This document shows, piece after piece, positions 1 through 9,570 of a stretch of 64,000 nucleotides of DNA. The number at the start of each line of letters is the position of its first letter. The stretch's first letter is position 1. The stretch comes from Pontixanthobacter aestiaquae (GTDB lineage: Bacteria; Pseudomonadota; Alphaproteobacteria; Sphingomonadales; Sphingomonadaceae), in assembly GCF_009827455.1 (NCBI RefSeq), contig NZ_WTYZ01000001.1:2303001-2367000 (forward strand). The letters are read 5' to 3'. The notes beneath the pieces were generated by a model. The model searched no databases, was not told the origin of the DNA, and worked only from the letters and a program-made list of their open reading frames with translations. The translations under genes and the position numbers were made by a program.

Positions 1-6
1 TGCCCA

Positions 7-624
7 CTAATTGCGTGACGGGAATATGCCCTGCATCGCGATACATTTGTACATGCCAAGATACGGGTCGCGGATTTGGAATGGTTGGCCACCACCATTG
101 TTATTGGTAGTTACTGTGCCCGCAGCAAAGGTAACGCCGGCATTTGGAGCCACCGTATTGTTGTAGATTTGAGTTGTGGACCGGGCCAGCGCCGCATTGT
201 TGGGATTTCCGGTATTGGAATCCGCAGTGTTTTCCGCATGCAAATTGCCGGTGTGATTGTGAGACGGCAGTTGGTTCAATGTCAGAACTCTGGTTTCCGA
301 GCCGCCTCTGTCACCCCACCTTATGGGCGACAGCCCTGGACCGTTACCAACGCCAATCGAACTGCGTCCGCGCAAATCAGGCAGGGCAAAAGTTGTCCGG
401 CCATCACCGCCATAGGTTGTGCCGAGCAGCGAGAACAACGCGGTATTTGTTGAGATTGGCAGCAACGCACCAGCGGTTTCACCCCATCCGCGCGGACAGA
501 AATTAAACCCGACCGTCATAATTTCGCCAAGCAATGGATCCGCGCTCGCCATAGCGGGTGTAGGCGCGCTCAGAGTGAAAGCACTCGCCGCGCCAAGCAT
601 TACGATTTTGGATAGTTTTTTCAT
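7..624 (-). CDS. Secreted phage tail collar domain protein (microcystin-dependent-protein type)
   Basis: 205 aa. Residues 1-26 form a signal peptide (MKKLSK, hydrophobic core, then PAMA). A tail-collar domain begins at GEIMTVGFNFCPRGW, followed by LFSLLGTTYGGDG and FALPDLRGR, the conserved core of this family. The N/T/G-rich second half (NHTGNLHAENTADSNTG) fits an exposed fibre-like tip, and a C-terminal Cys (MYKCIAM) could pair with the Cys near the N-terminus. The start is chosen at 624 because a GGGAAG ribosome site sits just upstream; a longer reading from 702 adds an implausible charged leader. The family occurs in phage tails and as secreted proteins of unclear role. No other phage gene is near, so an exported adhesin-like protein is more likely than a prophage piece. 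Confidence 0.75.
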   Translation of the reverse strand: MKKLSKIVMLGAASAFTLSAPTPAMASADPLLGEIMTVGFNFCPRGWGETAGALLPISTNTALFSLLGTTYGGDGRTTFALPDLRGRSSIGVGNGPGLSPIRWGDRGGSETRVLTLNQLPSHNHTGNLHAENTADSNTGNPNNAALARSTTQIYNNTVAPNAGVTFAAGTVTTNNNGGGQPFQIRDPYLGMYKCIAMQGIFPSRN

Positions 625-839
625 GATATCTTCCCTTTTTGTTGTTGTTTTATTTTTTGGGACGACCTGACGGGAAAGTAACACAGAAACACGGTTCGGC
701 AAGTTTTTGAGAAATTTTGTCCATTTCGTACAAAAACCAATTCTACGGCCGCATATATTTCAAAGGTATATGGAAAAAGCGACACGGCCGACGCGAGACC
801 GGCAGCCGCCCCGCAGTCGAAACTCTTGCCGTTCAGGAG

Positions 840-3299
840 TTATTCCGACGGACGCGATCCAGCCAACACACCGCCAACTTTCTCACCGATCTGCTGCACG
901 CTGAACGGTTTGGGGATGAAGTGCATATTGTCGATATCGATTTCTTTACGGAGCTGCTCTTCGGCATAGCCGGACATAAACAGGATCGGCATATCGGGAT
1001 GTGCCTTACGCAGGGCCTTGACCATCGTTGGTCCGTCCATGCCCGGCATCACCACATCGGACAGCACCAGATCAAACGGTCCGCCATTGGCGATTGCAGC
1101 CAGCCCTTCCTCACCGTCGCTTGCAGTGGTGACAGTGTAGCCGGCACGTGACAAAGCACGTTCCGCAACGGCGCGAACCATATCCTCATCTTCTACCAGC
1201 AGAATATTGCCGCCGCCGGACCAATCGCTGGCGGGCAAAGCATCGTCTGTCTTTGGTGCGGGTACGGTGCCTTGATACACCGGCAGATAGATCGTGAAGC
1301 GCGCACCTGCTTGTGTGCTCTTGGTCCCCGCAACATTATCCGCAAAGATAAAGCCGCCCGACTGTTTGACGATGCCGTAAACGGTCGAGAGGCCAAGACC
1401 CGTGCCCTTGCCTTGATCCTTCGTCGTGAAGAACGGTTCGAAAATCTTGGTCAGCAGGCCTTGCGGAATGCCGCCGCCTGTATCCTGCACCATCAGGACC
1501 GTGTAATCGGCGACCGGAATAATGTCGGTCTCCATCTTGCGGATGTCGCGCGCGCTAACGCGGCGGGTCACCATCGTCAGTTGCCCGGTCCCACCGCCCG
1601 CAGCCTGAATGGCATCGCGCGCATTCACCGCCAGATTGACAATCACCTGCTCCAATTGCTGCGGATCGGCACGAACCGGCCCGAGATCGCGATCATGGCG
1701 GACTTTGAAAGTGATCTTCTCACCCAAGAGACGTTTCAGAAGCTGGCTGACCTCACTCACCACGTCGGGCAATTGCAACACTTCGGGGCGCAAGGTTTGC
1801 TGGCGGGAGAAGGCAAGCAATTGCCGCGTCAAGCTGGCCGCGCGGTTGGAATTCACCCGGATCTGCTGGATATCGTCATAATCGCTATCGCCGGGCGTAT
1901 GGCGCAGTAGCATCAAGTCACAGTAGCCGATGATCGCGGTCAGAACATTGTTGAAATCATGCGCGACACCGCCCGCAAGCTGGCCAACGGCCTGCATTTT
2001 GGTCGCCTGCGCCACTTGTTGCTTGAGCTGTGTCTCTTCGCTGGAATCGGTCAGGCTAAGCAGCACGGCTGCCTCACCCAGCCCGCGCACACCGGCAAGA
2101 CCGAGCGAGACCGGCTCATCCGGGTGGCCGCGCATCCGCACGGCCATATCACCATTGCTCGCCGGACCTTTGCCAAAGCGCCGCACAGCGTCGGCCAGTG
2201 CGCCTTTGTCTTCTGCCACCACAAGGTCAGACGGATATTGCGGAACGCCTGCTTCTTCGCGGTCCACGGCACGCAGAAACGCCTGATTGGCAAACAGGAA
2301 GCGCCCGTCGCGGTCAGTCATTGCGAGGCCCAGCGGCAAAGCGCCGAGCAATGCTTCCAATTGCGGTGTCGCTGCCGAATTCGCCGCGTCTCCTTGCCCG
2401 CCGATGCCGACCCCGCTTTCGAGCAGCAACATCAGCGATGTGGCTTCATCCGCACCGCTGGCATCGGGGTTTGACAGATCGTCCAACGGTACTTGCAGCA
2501 AAGTCTGCGGCGCGCCTTTACGGCCTTCGCGAGCGAAATAGATCTGGTCGCGATCATCAGTGCGAAGCTGAGTCACAAAGTCCTGACCCGCCATAGTCGC
2601 CGATGAATCGCCCGACGCGCGCTCGGCAAAGCCCTGCGCGACAGATCTGATCATTCCATCGGGCGCAACCAATGCTGCCTCGATCCCGGCGCGTGACAGT
2701 AATTGCCCAAGCGAACCGGTGAGCCATTCGCTCACCGCGAGGGCGGCATCAGCCTCTGCCGCAGCGGTCAATCGCCAGATCAGATAATCATCGCCGCGGC
2801 CGGCACGCTCGGCAGTGGCATGCCATCCGGTCGTGCCATCGTGGCTCATCAAATTCTGCGTTTCGGCCTGCCCGTCGCGCCATGCTTCCCGCGCAGCCCG
2901 TGTCAGGGCTTCCAGAGACGGCCTGTCGAGCGCCAGATTGGGCGGCGATGCGCCTACACCGAACCAGTCAGCGTAAAGCGTGTTGGCGCAGGCCAGCCGG
3001 TTGGCCCGGTCGGTAATCGCAATTGCCACACCGGGCTGCTCGATAGCAGCCACAGTCACCGACCAGTCGGGCGGAGCCATCTCGTCGACGGTTGCGGGTG
3101 TACTGAACCGGCCAAACACGATCAGCGCCGCGATCATCACCGCCAGCCCGCCGAGGAATGTTACCGAAAGGATCACGCTCTCGCTCACAAACCACAATGC
3201 GGCTGCGCTAACCACTAAGGCAGCGCCTAGCCCGCCGAGCATCACCCATTGTTTCGAGTCCATCTGGCGCAGGCCCTGGACCTCCCCCCGGCTGATCAT
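840..3299 (-). CDS. cckA: Cell-cycle hybrid histidine kinase CckA
   Basis: 819 aa. Two membrane helices (about 17-37 and 43-63) are followed by PAS-like regions (about 80-180 and 310-410), a HisKA domain with phospho-acceptor His447 in GGVAHDFNN, an HATPase with DTGGGIP and GTGLGLSTVYG (about 540-675), and a C-terminal receiver with Asp748 in LSDVVMPGMDG. This is the alphaproteobacterial CckA layout. CckA passes phosphate through ChpT to the regulators CtrA and CpdR and can run in kinase or phosphatase mode. The start at 3299 is chosen because it overlaps the stop of the preceding DUF2062 gene in an ATGA arrangement with GGAGG upstream, so the two are probably translationally coupled. ATG at 3263 is an alternative. 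Confidence 0.93.
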   Translation of the reverse strand: MISRGEVQGLRQMDSKQWVMLGGLGAALVVSAAALWFVSESVILSVTFLGGLAVMIAALIVFGRFSTPATVDEMAPPDWSVTVAAIEQPGVAIAITDRANRLACANTLYADWFGVGASPPNLALDRPSLEALTRAAREAWRDGQAETQNLMSHDGTTGWHATAERAGRGDDYLIWRLTAAAEADAALAVSEWLTGSLGQLLSRAGIEAALVAPDGMIRSVAQGFAERASGDSSATMAGQDFVTQLRTDDRDQIYFAREGRKGAPQTLLQVPLDDLSNPDASGADEATSLMLLLESGVGIGGQGDAANSAATPQLEALLGALPLGLAMTDRDGRFLFANQAFLRAVDREEAGVPQYPSDLVVAEDKGALADAVRRFGKGPASNGDMAVRMRGHPDEPVSLGLAGVRGLGEAAVLLSLTDSSEETQLKQQVAQATKMQAVGQLAGGVAHDFNNVLTAIIGYCDLMLLRHTPGDSDYDDIQQIRVNSNRAASLTRQLLAFSRQQTLRPEVLQLPDVVSEVSQLLKRLLGEKITFKVRHDRDLGPVRADPQQLEQVIVNLAVNARDAIQAAGGGTGQLTMVTRRVSARDIRKMETDIIPVADYTVLMVQDTGGGIPQGLLTKIFEPFFTTKDQGKGTGLGLSTVYGIVKQSGGFIFADNVAGTKSTQAGARFTIYLPVYQGTVPAPKTDDALPASDWSGGGNILLVEDEDMVRAVAERALSRAGYTVTTASDGEEGLAAIANGGPFDLVLSDVVMPGMDGPTMVKALRKAHPDMPILFMSGYAEEQLRKEIDIDNMHFIPKPFSVQQIGEKVGGVLAGSRPSE

Positions 3300-3901
3300 C
3301 CTTTGGATGCCTCCAGCCGTTTGTCGAGCCGCGCTTCCATCTGCTTCAAACGTTTGGTCCGTTTGCGGGCCACCACGAAACGCCAAACGAAACTGGAGAC
3401 GACATAGCCTATGGCAGCTCCAACGATTGCCAGCACGATGAAACCAAAAATCGTCACCAGCACCGTCACGCCGACACCCTCGAATAACTCGAGAAACCAT
3501 GACCACCGCCCGCTGGTCATTTCGCTTTCCATTTCACCCCCGGTCGCAGCGCGGTCGATCTTCAAGATGAAGCCGCCGACTTTGTTTGCGGCAACAGCCC
3601 AGAACGGGAAAGTGAACGGATTGGTGATAAAAGTCACCAGTGCCGAAAGCGGCACATTGGCCCGCGCTGGCAGCGCCAGAAACGCCGCCAGAAAAATCTG
3701 CCCGACGGGAATGATAAAGCCGGAGAATATCCCCAATGCCACGCCTCTTGGAACCGAACGGCGGGTAAACCGCCACAATTCCGGCGTCAGGAACCTGTGC
3801 GCGATCGGCGCCAGATATTTGTTGCGCGCCATTTCCTCACGCGTCGGCGTGTATTTACGGATCAAATCCGCAAGGAAAGTCTTGGAGCGAAAGTTTACCA
3901 T
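3296..3901 (-). CDS. DUF2062 domain membrane protein
   Basis: 201 aa. It has a cytoplasmic N-terminus, PRGVALGIFSGFIIPVGQIF and a second hydrophobic stretch that form the glycine-rich membrane region typical of DUF2062, a third strong helix (about 130-160, VTVLVTIFGFIVLAIVGAAI), and a basic, coiled tail rich in Lys/Arg (about 170-201). The molecular function of the family is not established. It directly precedes cckA with a 4-base ATGA overlap, an arrangement suggesting co-translation and possibly a shared membrane location. Upstream lies a 284-base repeat-bearing gap, so it probably has its own promoter rather than reading through from smpB. Confidence 0.8.
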   Translation of the reverse strand: MVNFRSKTFLADLIRKYTPTREEMARNKYLAPIAHRFLTPELWRFTRRSVPRGVALGIFSGFIIPVGQIFLAAFLALPARANVPLSALVTFITNPFTFPFWAVAANKVGGFILKIDRAATGGEMESEMTSGRWSWFLELFEGVGVTVLVTIFGFIVLAIVGAAIGYVVSSFVWRFVVARKRTKRLKQMEARLDKRLEASKG

Positions 3902-4185
3902 TGGCCTGGGACCGCATTGCTCCGCGCGCTGCGCAAGCGCAAGGGCTGGATTGGGTTTTTCGGCAGAGCGATCATAGGGATCGATATGGTAAGCATCAGG
4001 CGTTTGACCAGAGGCTTAACCGCCACGCCCCTCTTCTTCAGAGGAGGGGCAGTGAGACTTGGTGAAGCCCGAATTTGTTTCGGGTTGAACTTAGTCGCAG
4101 CGCGGTGGTGCCCGGAACCGACCGACACTGGCGTGTCACGGCTACCCCCAACCCCCTTAGTTGAAAAGGAGGGAGCTAAATGGCC
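3902..4185. repeat. Intergenic palindromic repeat block
   Basis: The gap between smpB and the DUF2062 gene holds several hairpins. The main ones are a C-rich/G-rich arm pair at 4027-4050 (CCCCTCTTCTTCAGAGGAGG), a hairpin at about 4068-4084 (CCCGAA...TTCGGG), and a closing arm pair at about 4146-4176 (CCCCCTTAGTTGAAAAGGAG). The first hairpin reappears almost letter for letter at 23702-23721, inside a coding frame. This is a dispersed palindromic element; it may also terminate smpB transcription. Confidence 0.7.
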
Positions 4186-4668
4186 CTACCCCTTCTCGCG
4201 CATCAACCTTGCCTTATCGCGTTTCCAGTCGCGATCTTTCACATATTCGCGTTTGTCCTGCGCCTTGCGGCCTTTGCCCAAGGCTAGCTCGACTTTCGCA
4301 CGGCCGGTCTTGTTGAAATAGATCGACATCGGCACCAAGGTCATGCCCTTACGCTCGACCGCGCCCATCAGCTTGTTGATCTCGCGCTGGTTGAGCAGCA
4401 GCTTGCGCGGGCGCTTGGCTTCGTGGTTCTCGCGGTTACCGTGGCTGTATTCCGGAATGTTCGCATTGACGAGCCAGACCTGCCCGTCCTTCACCTCGGC
4501 ATAGCTTTCCGAAATCGTCGCTTCGCCCGCGCGCAAAGCTTTCACTTCGGTGCCCTGCAGCATCAGGCCCGCTTCAAACTTGTCCTCAATAGCATAATCA
4601 AACCGCGCGCGCCGGTTCTCGGCAACGGTTTTCTGCTTGTCGAAAGTTTCGGGTTTGGGGCGGGCCAT
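4186..4668 (-). CDS. smpB: SsrA-binding protein SmpB
   Basis: 160 aa, the usual length. SmpB binds tmRNA and brings it to stalled ribosomes for trans-translation. Diagnostic stretches are [20 protein letters not shown] near the N-terminus, [35 protein letters not shown], and the basic C-terminal tail [12 protein letters not shown] that enters the ribosomal A site. It lies downstream of dapA on the same strand with about 107 bases between them, a common alphaproteobacterial order. No tmRNA gene was seen in the window. Confidence 0.96.
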   Translation of the reverse strand: MARPKPETFDKQKTVAENRRARFDYAIEDKFEAGLMLQGTEVKALRAGEATISESYAEVKDGQVWLVNANIPEYSHGNRENHEAKRPRKLLLNQREINKLMGAVERKGMTLVPMSIYFNKTGRAKVELALGKGRKAQDKREYVKDRDWKRDKARLMREKG

Positions 4669-4775
4669 GATGGTGGAGCATGTAGGTAATGAGCGGCGAG
4701 ATTGAAACTACATTCTTGCCGACCCTGCGCAGGCAGGGGCTAGGTAAGCTCAATCATGTAAGCGCAGCTTCATTC

Positions 4776-5657
4776 CTAGACCAACCCCGCATGCTCCAGC
4801 GCCGCATCTACGGCCTTTCGCGCATGTTCGCTGCAGCTCACAATCGGCAACCGCACTTCGTCGGTCACGTAATCCAAGACCCGGCTCATCGCGTATTTCA
4901 CCGGTGCGGGGCTGCTATCCTCGAACATTGCGTAGTGTAGCGGATAAAGGCGGTCGTTCAGTTTGCGCGCGGCCACCAGATCGTTGTCGGCGCAGGCTTG
5001 TTGAAATTCGGCACACAAGGCGGGTGCGACATTGGCGGTGACCGAGATACAGCCTTTCCCGCCTGCCGCATTGAACGGCAGTGCCAGTTCATCATTGCCC
5101 GATAACTGGCAGAAATCGCGGCCAATACCCATGCGATGATCGGCGACGCGCGAGAGATCTTCGCTGGCGTCTTTGATCGCGATGATCTGGTCCGGGAATT
5201 TGTTGGCAAGCTCGATCGTGGTCTTGGGTGCGATATCGGTCACTGTGCGGCCCGGCACATTATACAGCACGATCGGGAGATCGCAGCTGCTCGCCAGATG
5301 GCTGAAATGGGCGATCAAACCGGCCTGACTCGGCTTGTTGTAATAGGGCGCAACGCATAGCGCGGCGGCGGCCCCCGCCTTCTTCGAAAAGTTCATATGT
5401 AGCAGCGCGTTCTGCGTATCGTTGCTGCCGCATCCGGCAATAACCGGAACACGGCCCGCCGCCTGCTCTACGCAGATTTCGATGACTCGGTGGTGCTCTG
5501 CATTCGACAATGTCGAGGCTTCGCCGGTAGTCCCGCACGGCACCAGCGCTTTGCTGCCGCATTCGATCTGCCAGTCGACCAGCTTGCGAAAAGCGGCCTC
5601 GTCAAACGATCCGTCGCGAAAAGGAGTCACCAGAGCCGGAATTGAGCCCGAGAACAT
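4776..5657 (-). CDS. dapA: 4-hydroxy-tetrahydrodipicolinate synthase
   Basis: 293 aa. It condenses pyruvate with aspartate semialdehyde in the lysine/meso-diaminopimelate pathway. Schiff-base lysine K162 (IIAIKDASED) and catalytic Tyr132 (VLYNVPGRT) are present, along with the substrate loop CGTTGEASTL (41-50). Start 5657 (MFSGSIPAL) is preferred over 5705 because AAGGATT lies just upstream and family proteins begin this way. It is divergent from the lytic transglycosylase across a 94-base promoter region, so precursor supply and wall turnover genes face each other. Confidence 0.95.
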   Translation of the reverse strand: MFSGSIPALVTPFRDGSFDEAAFRKLVDWQIECGSKALVPCGTTGEASTLSNAEHHRVIEICVEQAAGRVPVIAGCGSNDTQNALLHMNFSKKAGAAAALCVAPYYNKPSQAGLIAHFSHLASSCDLPIVLYNVPGRTVTDIAPKTTIELANKFPDQIIAIKDASEDLSRVADHRMGIGRDFCQLSGNDELALPFNAAGGKGCISVTANVAPALCAEFQQACADNDLVAARKLNDRLYPLHYAMFEDSSPAPVKYAMSRVLDYVTDEVRLPIVSCSEHARKAVDAALEHAGLV

Positions 5658-5751
5658 TTGCGTAATCCTTGCATTAGCCCCATGGGAATCACCAATAAAT
5701 CCCAATAGAAAGGCGTTTCATTCAGCGCCTGATAAGGAGCCTGCACCCACT

Positions 5752-7710
5752 ATGTCCAGCATGGACCGTAAACCCCTTCCCCTTCTCGCCCTTCTTGCCA
5801 TCCCCGTACTCGCATTGTCTGCCCCGACCTGTGCACAAAGCCCGTCGCAATGGGATCAGGCCCGGCAGGAAATGGCAGCGAGCGCGCCAACCGGCATGGC
5901 GCGGACAATCGACCGGTGGGAACAACTGACAAACAACAACCGCATGAGCTTCGATGCCTATGCGAATTTTCTGATCGCCAATCCGGATTTTCCGCGCGAA
6001 GAACGGTTGCGCTCACTGGCCGAGAACGCTCTGGATAGCGAAGCGGTCGATGCCGCGCGGCTGGTCGCATTCTTCAATCAATATCCGCCGCTCAGCAACG
6101 GCGCGAAAGCGCGTTTTGCCTTGGCACTCAACGCGGTAAACCGGCCCGAAGCCTCCGCAGTCGCAATTGAGGCATGGCGCGGCGGCGATATGAGCGGACC
6201 GTCCGCAGCCTATATCGAAGGGCTGTTCGGATCAGGCTTCACGCAAAGCGATCACGACGCACGGATGGATGCGCTGCTGTGGCAGGGTAAGGCGGACGAT
6301 GCGCGCCGTCACATCACCAAGACATCACCTGTCAAACAGAGCCTGTTCAACGCGCGGCTGGCCTATCTGGATGGCAACTCGCCAGCCTCAGCGGGTGTTA
6401 CTGTACCGGCCGGGGCATCCGGCGACGCAGGCTATGTCTTTAATCAAGTTCGCCACTATCGCGGAACGCGCCAAGGCAGCACCGCAGTCAATATTCTCGC
6501 CAACCGGCAACAATTCGCCGATGCGCCCTTCGATAGCGAAGCACTGCTGATCGAAATGCTCCGGCTCGCGAAAACAGGCACCGCGCGGCAGGCACAGCAA
6601 ATCGCGGCCAAAGTCGACGATATGTTCGAGCCGGGCGTGGATATCCGCACCAAAAGCTACCGCATTCGCGATGATTATACGTCGCTTATGTGGCTCGGCG
6701 GGACGAAGTCACTGTGGACGCTGGGCGATGCGGCGGCGGCGGCTCCGCTATTCTATCGCTATGGTGCGGCGGCGCAGACTCCGCAGACACGGTCCAAGGG
6801 CTTCTATTGGGCTGGCCTCGCCGCATCGAAAGCGGGCGATATGGCCGGCGCCAACCGCTATTGGGAAATGGCAGCTATCCATCCCGACCGGTTCTACGGC
6901 ATGCTCGCGCTCGACAAGCTTGGCCGGACTATGCCGTCATTGGCCAAACAGCCCAGCGCAGTCCCGACACCGCAGCAAGCCTCCGAATTCAGCACTTCGC
7001 GCATTGCCAATGCGGTGCGCGAAGTGTCGAAGCGCTCGCCGTGGAAAACCGGCATCCAGTTCTACCGCACAATTGCTCAAGCCGCCGATACGCCAGCCGA
7101 ACATGCGCTGGTCGCAGATCTGGCAATCGAGATCGGCCGCCGTGATCTGGCGGTAAATGTGGCAGAGGCTGCCGGTGCAGACGGCCTCAAAGAATTCGTA
7201 CCTTTTGGTCATCCGCTGCTCGACAATCCTCAGGGCACAGATTGGACGATGGTCCACGCCATCACGCGGCAGGAGAGCCAGTTTGCAGAGAATGCGATCA
7301 GCCATGCGGGTGCGCGCGGTCTGATGCAGTTGATGCCTGGCACTGCGCGCGAGCAGTCGGGCAAGCTGGGTATGAGCTACATGCGCGCTGATCTGATCAA
7401 TGACACCAATTACAACATGAAGCTGGGCGATGCCTATTTTGCGCGGATGCTGCGCTATTACGATGGCGCCTATCCGCTGGCGATTGCGGCCTACAACGCA
7501 GGCCCGGGCAATGTGAACAAATGGCTTCGCAGCAACGGCGATCCGCGCAAAGGCGGGATCGACTGGGTCACCTGGGGCGAGAGAATCCCGATTTTCGAGA
7601 CCAAAAACTATGTCCAGCGCGTGATCGAGAATGCCGTGGTGTACGAGCAGCTTTACCCTGAGAAAACGCTCTACGGATCGGCGCGCACCGTGCGCGCGTT
7701 TTTGCGGTAA
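5752..7710 (+). CDS. Periplasmic lytic murein transglycosylase (Slt70 type)
   Basis: 652 aa. It cleaves peptidoglycan glycan strands, leaving 1,6-anhydro-muramyl ends. A signal peptide (LLALLAIPVLALSAPTCAQS) is followed by a long alpha-helical superhelix rich in Ala (about 35-480) and the C-terminal SLT domain. The catalytic Glu508 is in AITRQESQF, followed by GARGLMQLMPGTA and AIAAYNAGPGNVNKW, all classic for the family. Start 5752 has AAGGAG 12 bases upstream; a second ATG is at 5761. The small secreted protein at 7733 follows after 22 bases and is probably co-transcribed. Confidence 0.92.
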   Translation: MSSMDRKPLPLLALLAIPVLALSAPTCAQSPSQWDQARQEMAASAPTGMARTIDRWEQLTNNNRMSFDAYANFLIANPDFPREERLRSLAENALDSEAVDAARLVAFFNQYPPLSNGAKARFALALNAVNRPEASAVAIEAWRGGDMSGPSAAYIEGLFGSGFTQSDHDARMDALLWQGKADDARRHITKTSPVKQSLFNARLAYLDGNSPASAGVTVPAGASGDAGYVFNQVRHYRGTRQGSTAVNILANRQQFADAPFDSEALLIEMLRLAKTGTARQAQQIAAKVDDMFEPGVDIRTKSYRIRDDYTSLMWLGGTKSLWTLGDAAAAAPLFYRYGAAAQTPQTRSKGFYWAGLAASKAGDMAGANRYWEMAAIHPDRFYGMLALDKLGRTMPSLAKQPSAVPTPQQASEFSTSRIANAVREVSKRSPWKTGIQFYRTIAQAADTPAEHALVADLAIEIGRRDLAVNVAEAAGADGLKEFVPFGHPLLDNPQGTDWTMVHAITRQESQFAENAISHAGARGLMQLMPGTAREQSGKLGMSYMRADLINDTNYNMKLGDAYFARMLRYYDGAYPLAIAAYNAGPGNVNKWLRSNGDPRKGGIDWVTWGERIPIFETKNYVQRVIENAVVYEQLYPEKTLYGSARTVRAFLR

Positions 7711-7732
7711 AGCTGCGCCGGAAGGAGTGCTT

Positions 7733-8233
7733 GTGAGAATTGCCTATCCTGCTCTCGCTTTGGCAGCGTTTGCCGGTCTGGCAACGCCTCTCGCCGCGCG
7801 CGATAGTCTCGGTATATTCTCCGACTGGGGCGCGTTCCGCGATCCGGAAACACCGCGCTGCTATGCCATCGCCAAGGCCGCGCCCAGCAGCCAGCAGCGG
7901 GATAATGATCCGTTTGCCAGCATTGGCACTTGGCCAAGCCGTCAGGTGCGCAACCAGCTCCATCTGCGGATGTCGCGCAATCTGGCAAGTGGCTCTTCTA
8001 TCCGCCTATCGATTGGCGGCCGGACATTCGAGCTGACCGGTTCGGGCGGCAATGCCTGGGCGAGGGATCAGCGGATGGATGCCGCCATTGTTGCGGCGAT
8101 GCGTTCCGCCAGCCGCATGGTCGTTCGGGCCAAGGACAGCCGGGGCCGCAATTTCTCCAACACCTATGCTCTGGACGGAGCCGCGACCGCGATGGATGCC
8201 GCAACCGTCGGCTGCGCGCAATTGGGACGCTAA
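7733..8233 (+). CDS. Small secreted protein, possibly invasion-associated-locus-B-like
   Basis: 166 aa beginning with GTG, placed by a strong GGAAGGAG ribosome site six bases ahead. The first 21 residues form a signal peptide (ALALAAFAGLATPLAA). The mature part starts with SDWGAFRDPETPRCYAI, which resembles the opening of invasion-associated locus B (IalB) proteins, and has one Cys near each end that could form a disulfide. The body is beta-rich (LSIGGRTFELTGSGGNAWA). The function is not known. It sits between a lytic transglycosylase and rlmN on the same strand. The IalB resemblance is by eye only. Confidence 0.7.
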   Translation: MRIAYPALALAAFAGLATPLAARDSLGIFSDWGAFRDPETPRCYAIAKAAPSSQQRDNDPFASIGTWPSRQVRNQLHLRMSRNLASGSSIRLSIGGRTFELTGSGGNAWARDQRMDAAIVAAMRSASRMVVRAKDSRGRNFSNTYALDGAATAMDAATVGCAQLGR

Positions 8234-8282
8234 GCCGCACCGCTAGCTTTCCGTCCCGCCCGCGCCTATATCGCAGCCAATC

Positions 8283-9536
8283 ATGGCCGATACCGCACTT
8301 ATGTCGATCCCGGGACAAGTCGATCCCGTTCCCGTTGCGCGTGACATCACGCCGCGCGAGGATGGCCGTGTCGATCTGATCGGCCTGCCGAAGGCCCGCA
8401 TCAAAGATTTGTTTGAGGAAGCGGGGCTGGAGCCGAAGCAGGCCAAGCTACGCTCCAAACAAGTCTTTCACTGGCTTTATCATCGCGGCATAACCGATTT
8501 TGCGCAGATGACCGACATCTCCAAAACCATGCGCCCATGGCTGGCAGAGCGCTTTGTGGTTGGCCGCCCCGATGTGGTGGAGGCGCAGCATTCGAGCGAC
8601 GGTACCCGCAAATGGCTGCTCAAGACCGATGACGGCCATGAATTTGAAATGGTCTTCATTCCCGATGATGCACGCGGGACTCTGTGCGTATCCAGCCAGG
8701 TCGGCTGCACGCTCAATTGCACCTTCTGCGCTACCGGTACGATGCGTCTGGTGCGCAATCTGACACCCGGCGAGATTGTCGGCCAGGTTATGCTGGCGCG
8801 CGATGCTCTGGGTGAGTGGCCGAAAGGGAGGATGGACGTCTCCGATGTGCCCGAAGACGATGAAGACGAGTCCGAATACCGCGCAGACGGGCGGCTCCTG
8901 ACCAATATCGTGATGATGGGAATGGGCGAGCCGCTGTATAATTTCGACCATGTCCGCGATGCGCTGAAACTGGTGATGGACGGCGAAGGTCTTGCCCTCT
9001 CGAAGCGCCGGATCACCCTCAGCACCAGCGGCGTTGTGCCGATGATGTATAAATGCGGCGAAGAAATCGGTGTGAACCTCGCCGTGTCGCTCCATGCCGT
9101 AACCAAAGAAGTCCGCGACGAAATCGTGCCGATCAACCGCAAATACGGCATCGATGAATTACTCAAAGCCTGCGCCGATTATCCGGGAGCCTCAAACGCA
9201 CGGCGCATCACATTTGAATATGTGATGCTGAAGGACAAGAACGATAGCGATGACGATGCGCGCGAATTGATCCGCCTGATCCGCAAATATGATTTGCCCG
9301 CCAAGGTCAATCTGATCCCGTTTAACCCGTGGCCCGGTGCACCCTATGAATGTTCCGATCCGCAAAGGATCAAGAGCTTCAGCAGCATCGTATTCGATGC
9401 GGGCATCAGCGCGCCGGTACGCACACCGCGCGGCCGCGATATCGATGCGGCATGTGGTCAGCTCAAAACCGCCGCGGAGAAGAAAAGCCGCGCGCAGAGG
9501 GACCGCGAGGCAGAAGCAAAAGCCGCCGAATCCTGA
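8283..9536 (+). CDS. rlmN: Dual-specificity 23S rRNA A2503 / tRNA A37 C2-methyltransferase
   Basis: 417 aa. This radical SAM enzyme methylates C2 of A2503 in 23S rRNA and of A37 in some tRNAs. The cluster-binding motif CTLNCTFC uses Cys142, Cys146 and Cys149; the second catalytic Cys391 is in DAACGQL near the C-terminus; GMGEPLYNF and [14 protein letters not shown] segments complete the fold. An acidic insert (about 182-203, [12 protein letters not shown]) lies between the core strands and occurs in related alphaproteobacterial copies. The Lys/Arg/Ala tail is poorly ordered. About 50 bases separate it from the preceding secreted-protein gene. Confidence 0.95.
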   Translation: MADTALMSIPGQVDPVPVARDITPREDGRVDLIGLPKARIKDLFEEAGLEPKQAKLRSKQVFHWLYHRGITDFAQMTDISKTMRPWLAERFVVGRPDVVEAQHSSDGTRKWLLKTDDGHEFEMVFIPDDARGTLCVSSQVGCTLNCTFCATGTMRLVRNLTPGEIVGQVMLARDALGEWPKGRMDVSDVPEDDEDESEYRADGRLLTNIVMMGMGEPLYNFDHVRDALKLVMDGEGLALSKRRITLSTSGVVPMMYKCGEEIGVNLAVSLHAVTKEVRDEIVPINRKYGIDELLKACADYPGASNARRITFEYVMLKDKNDSDDDARELIRLIRKYDLPAKVNLIPFNPWPGAPYECSDPQRIKSFSSIVFDAGISAPVRTPRGRDIDAACGQLKTAAEKKSRAQRDREAEAKAAES

Positions 9537-9570
9537 CCTATCTTTTCTATTCGGTACTGGAGGACACGCG

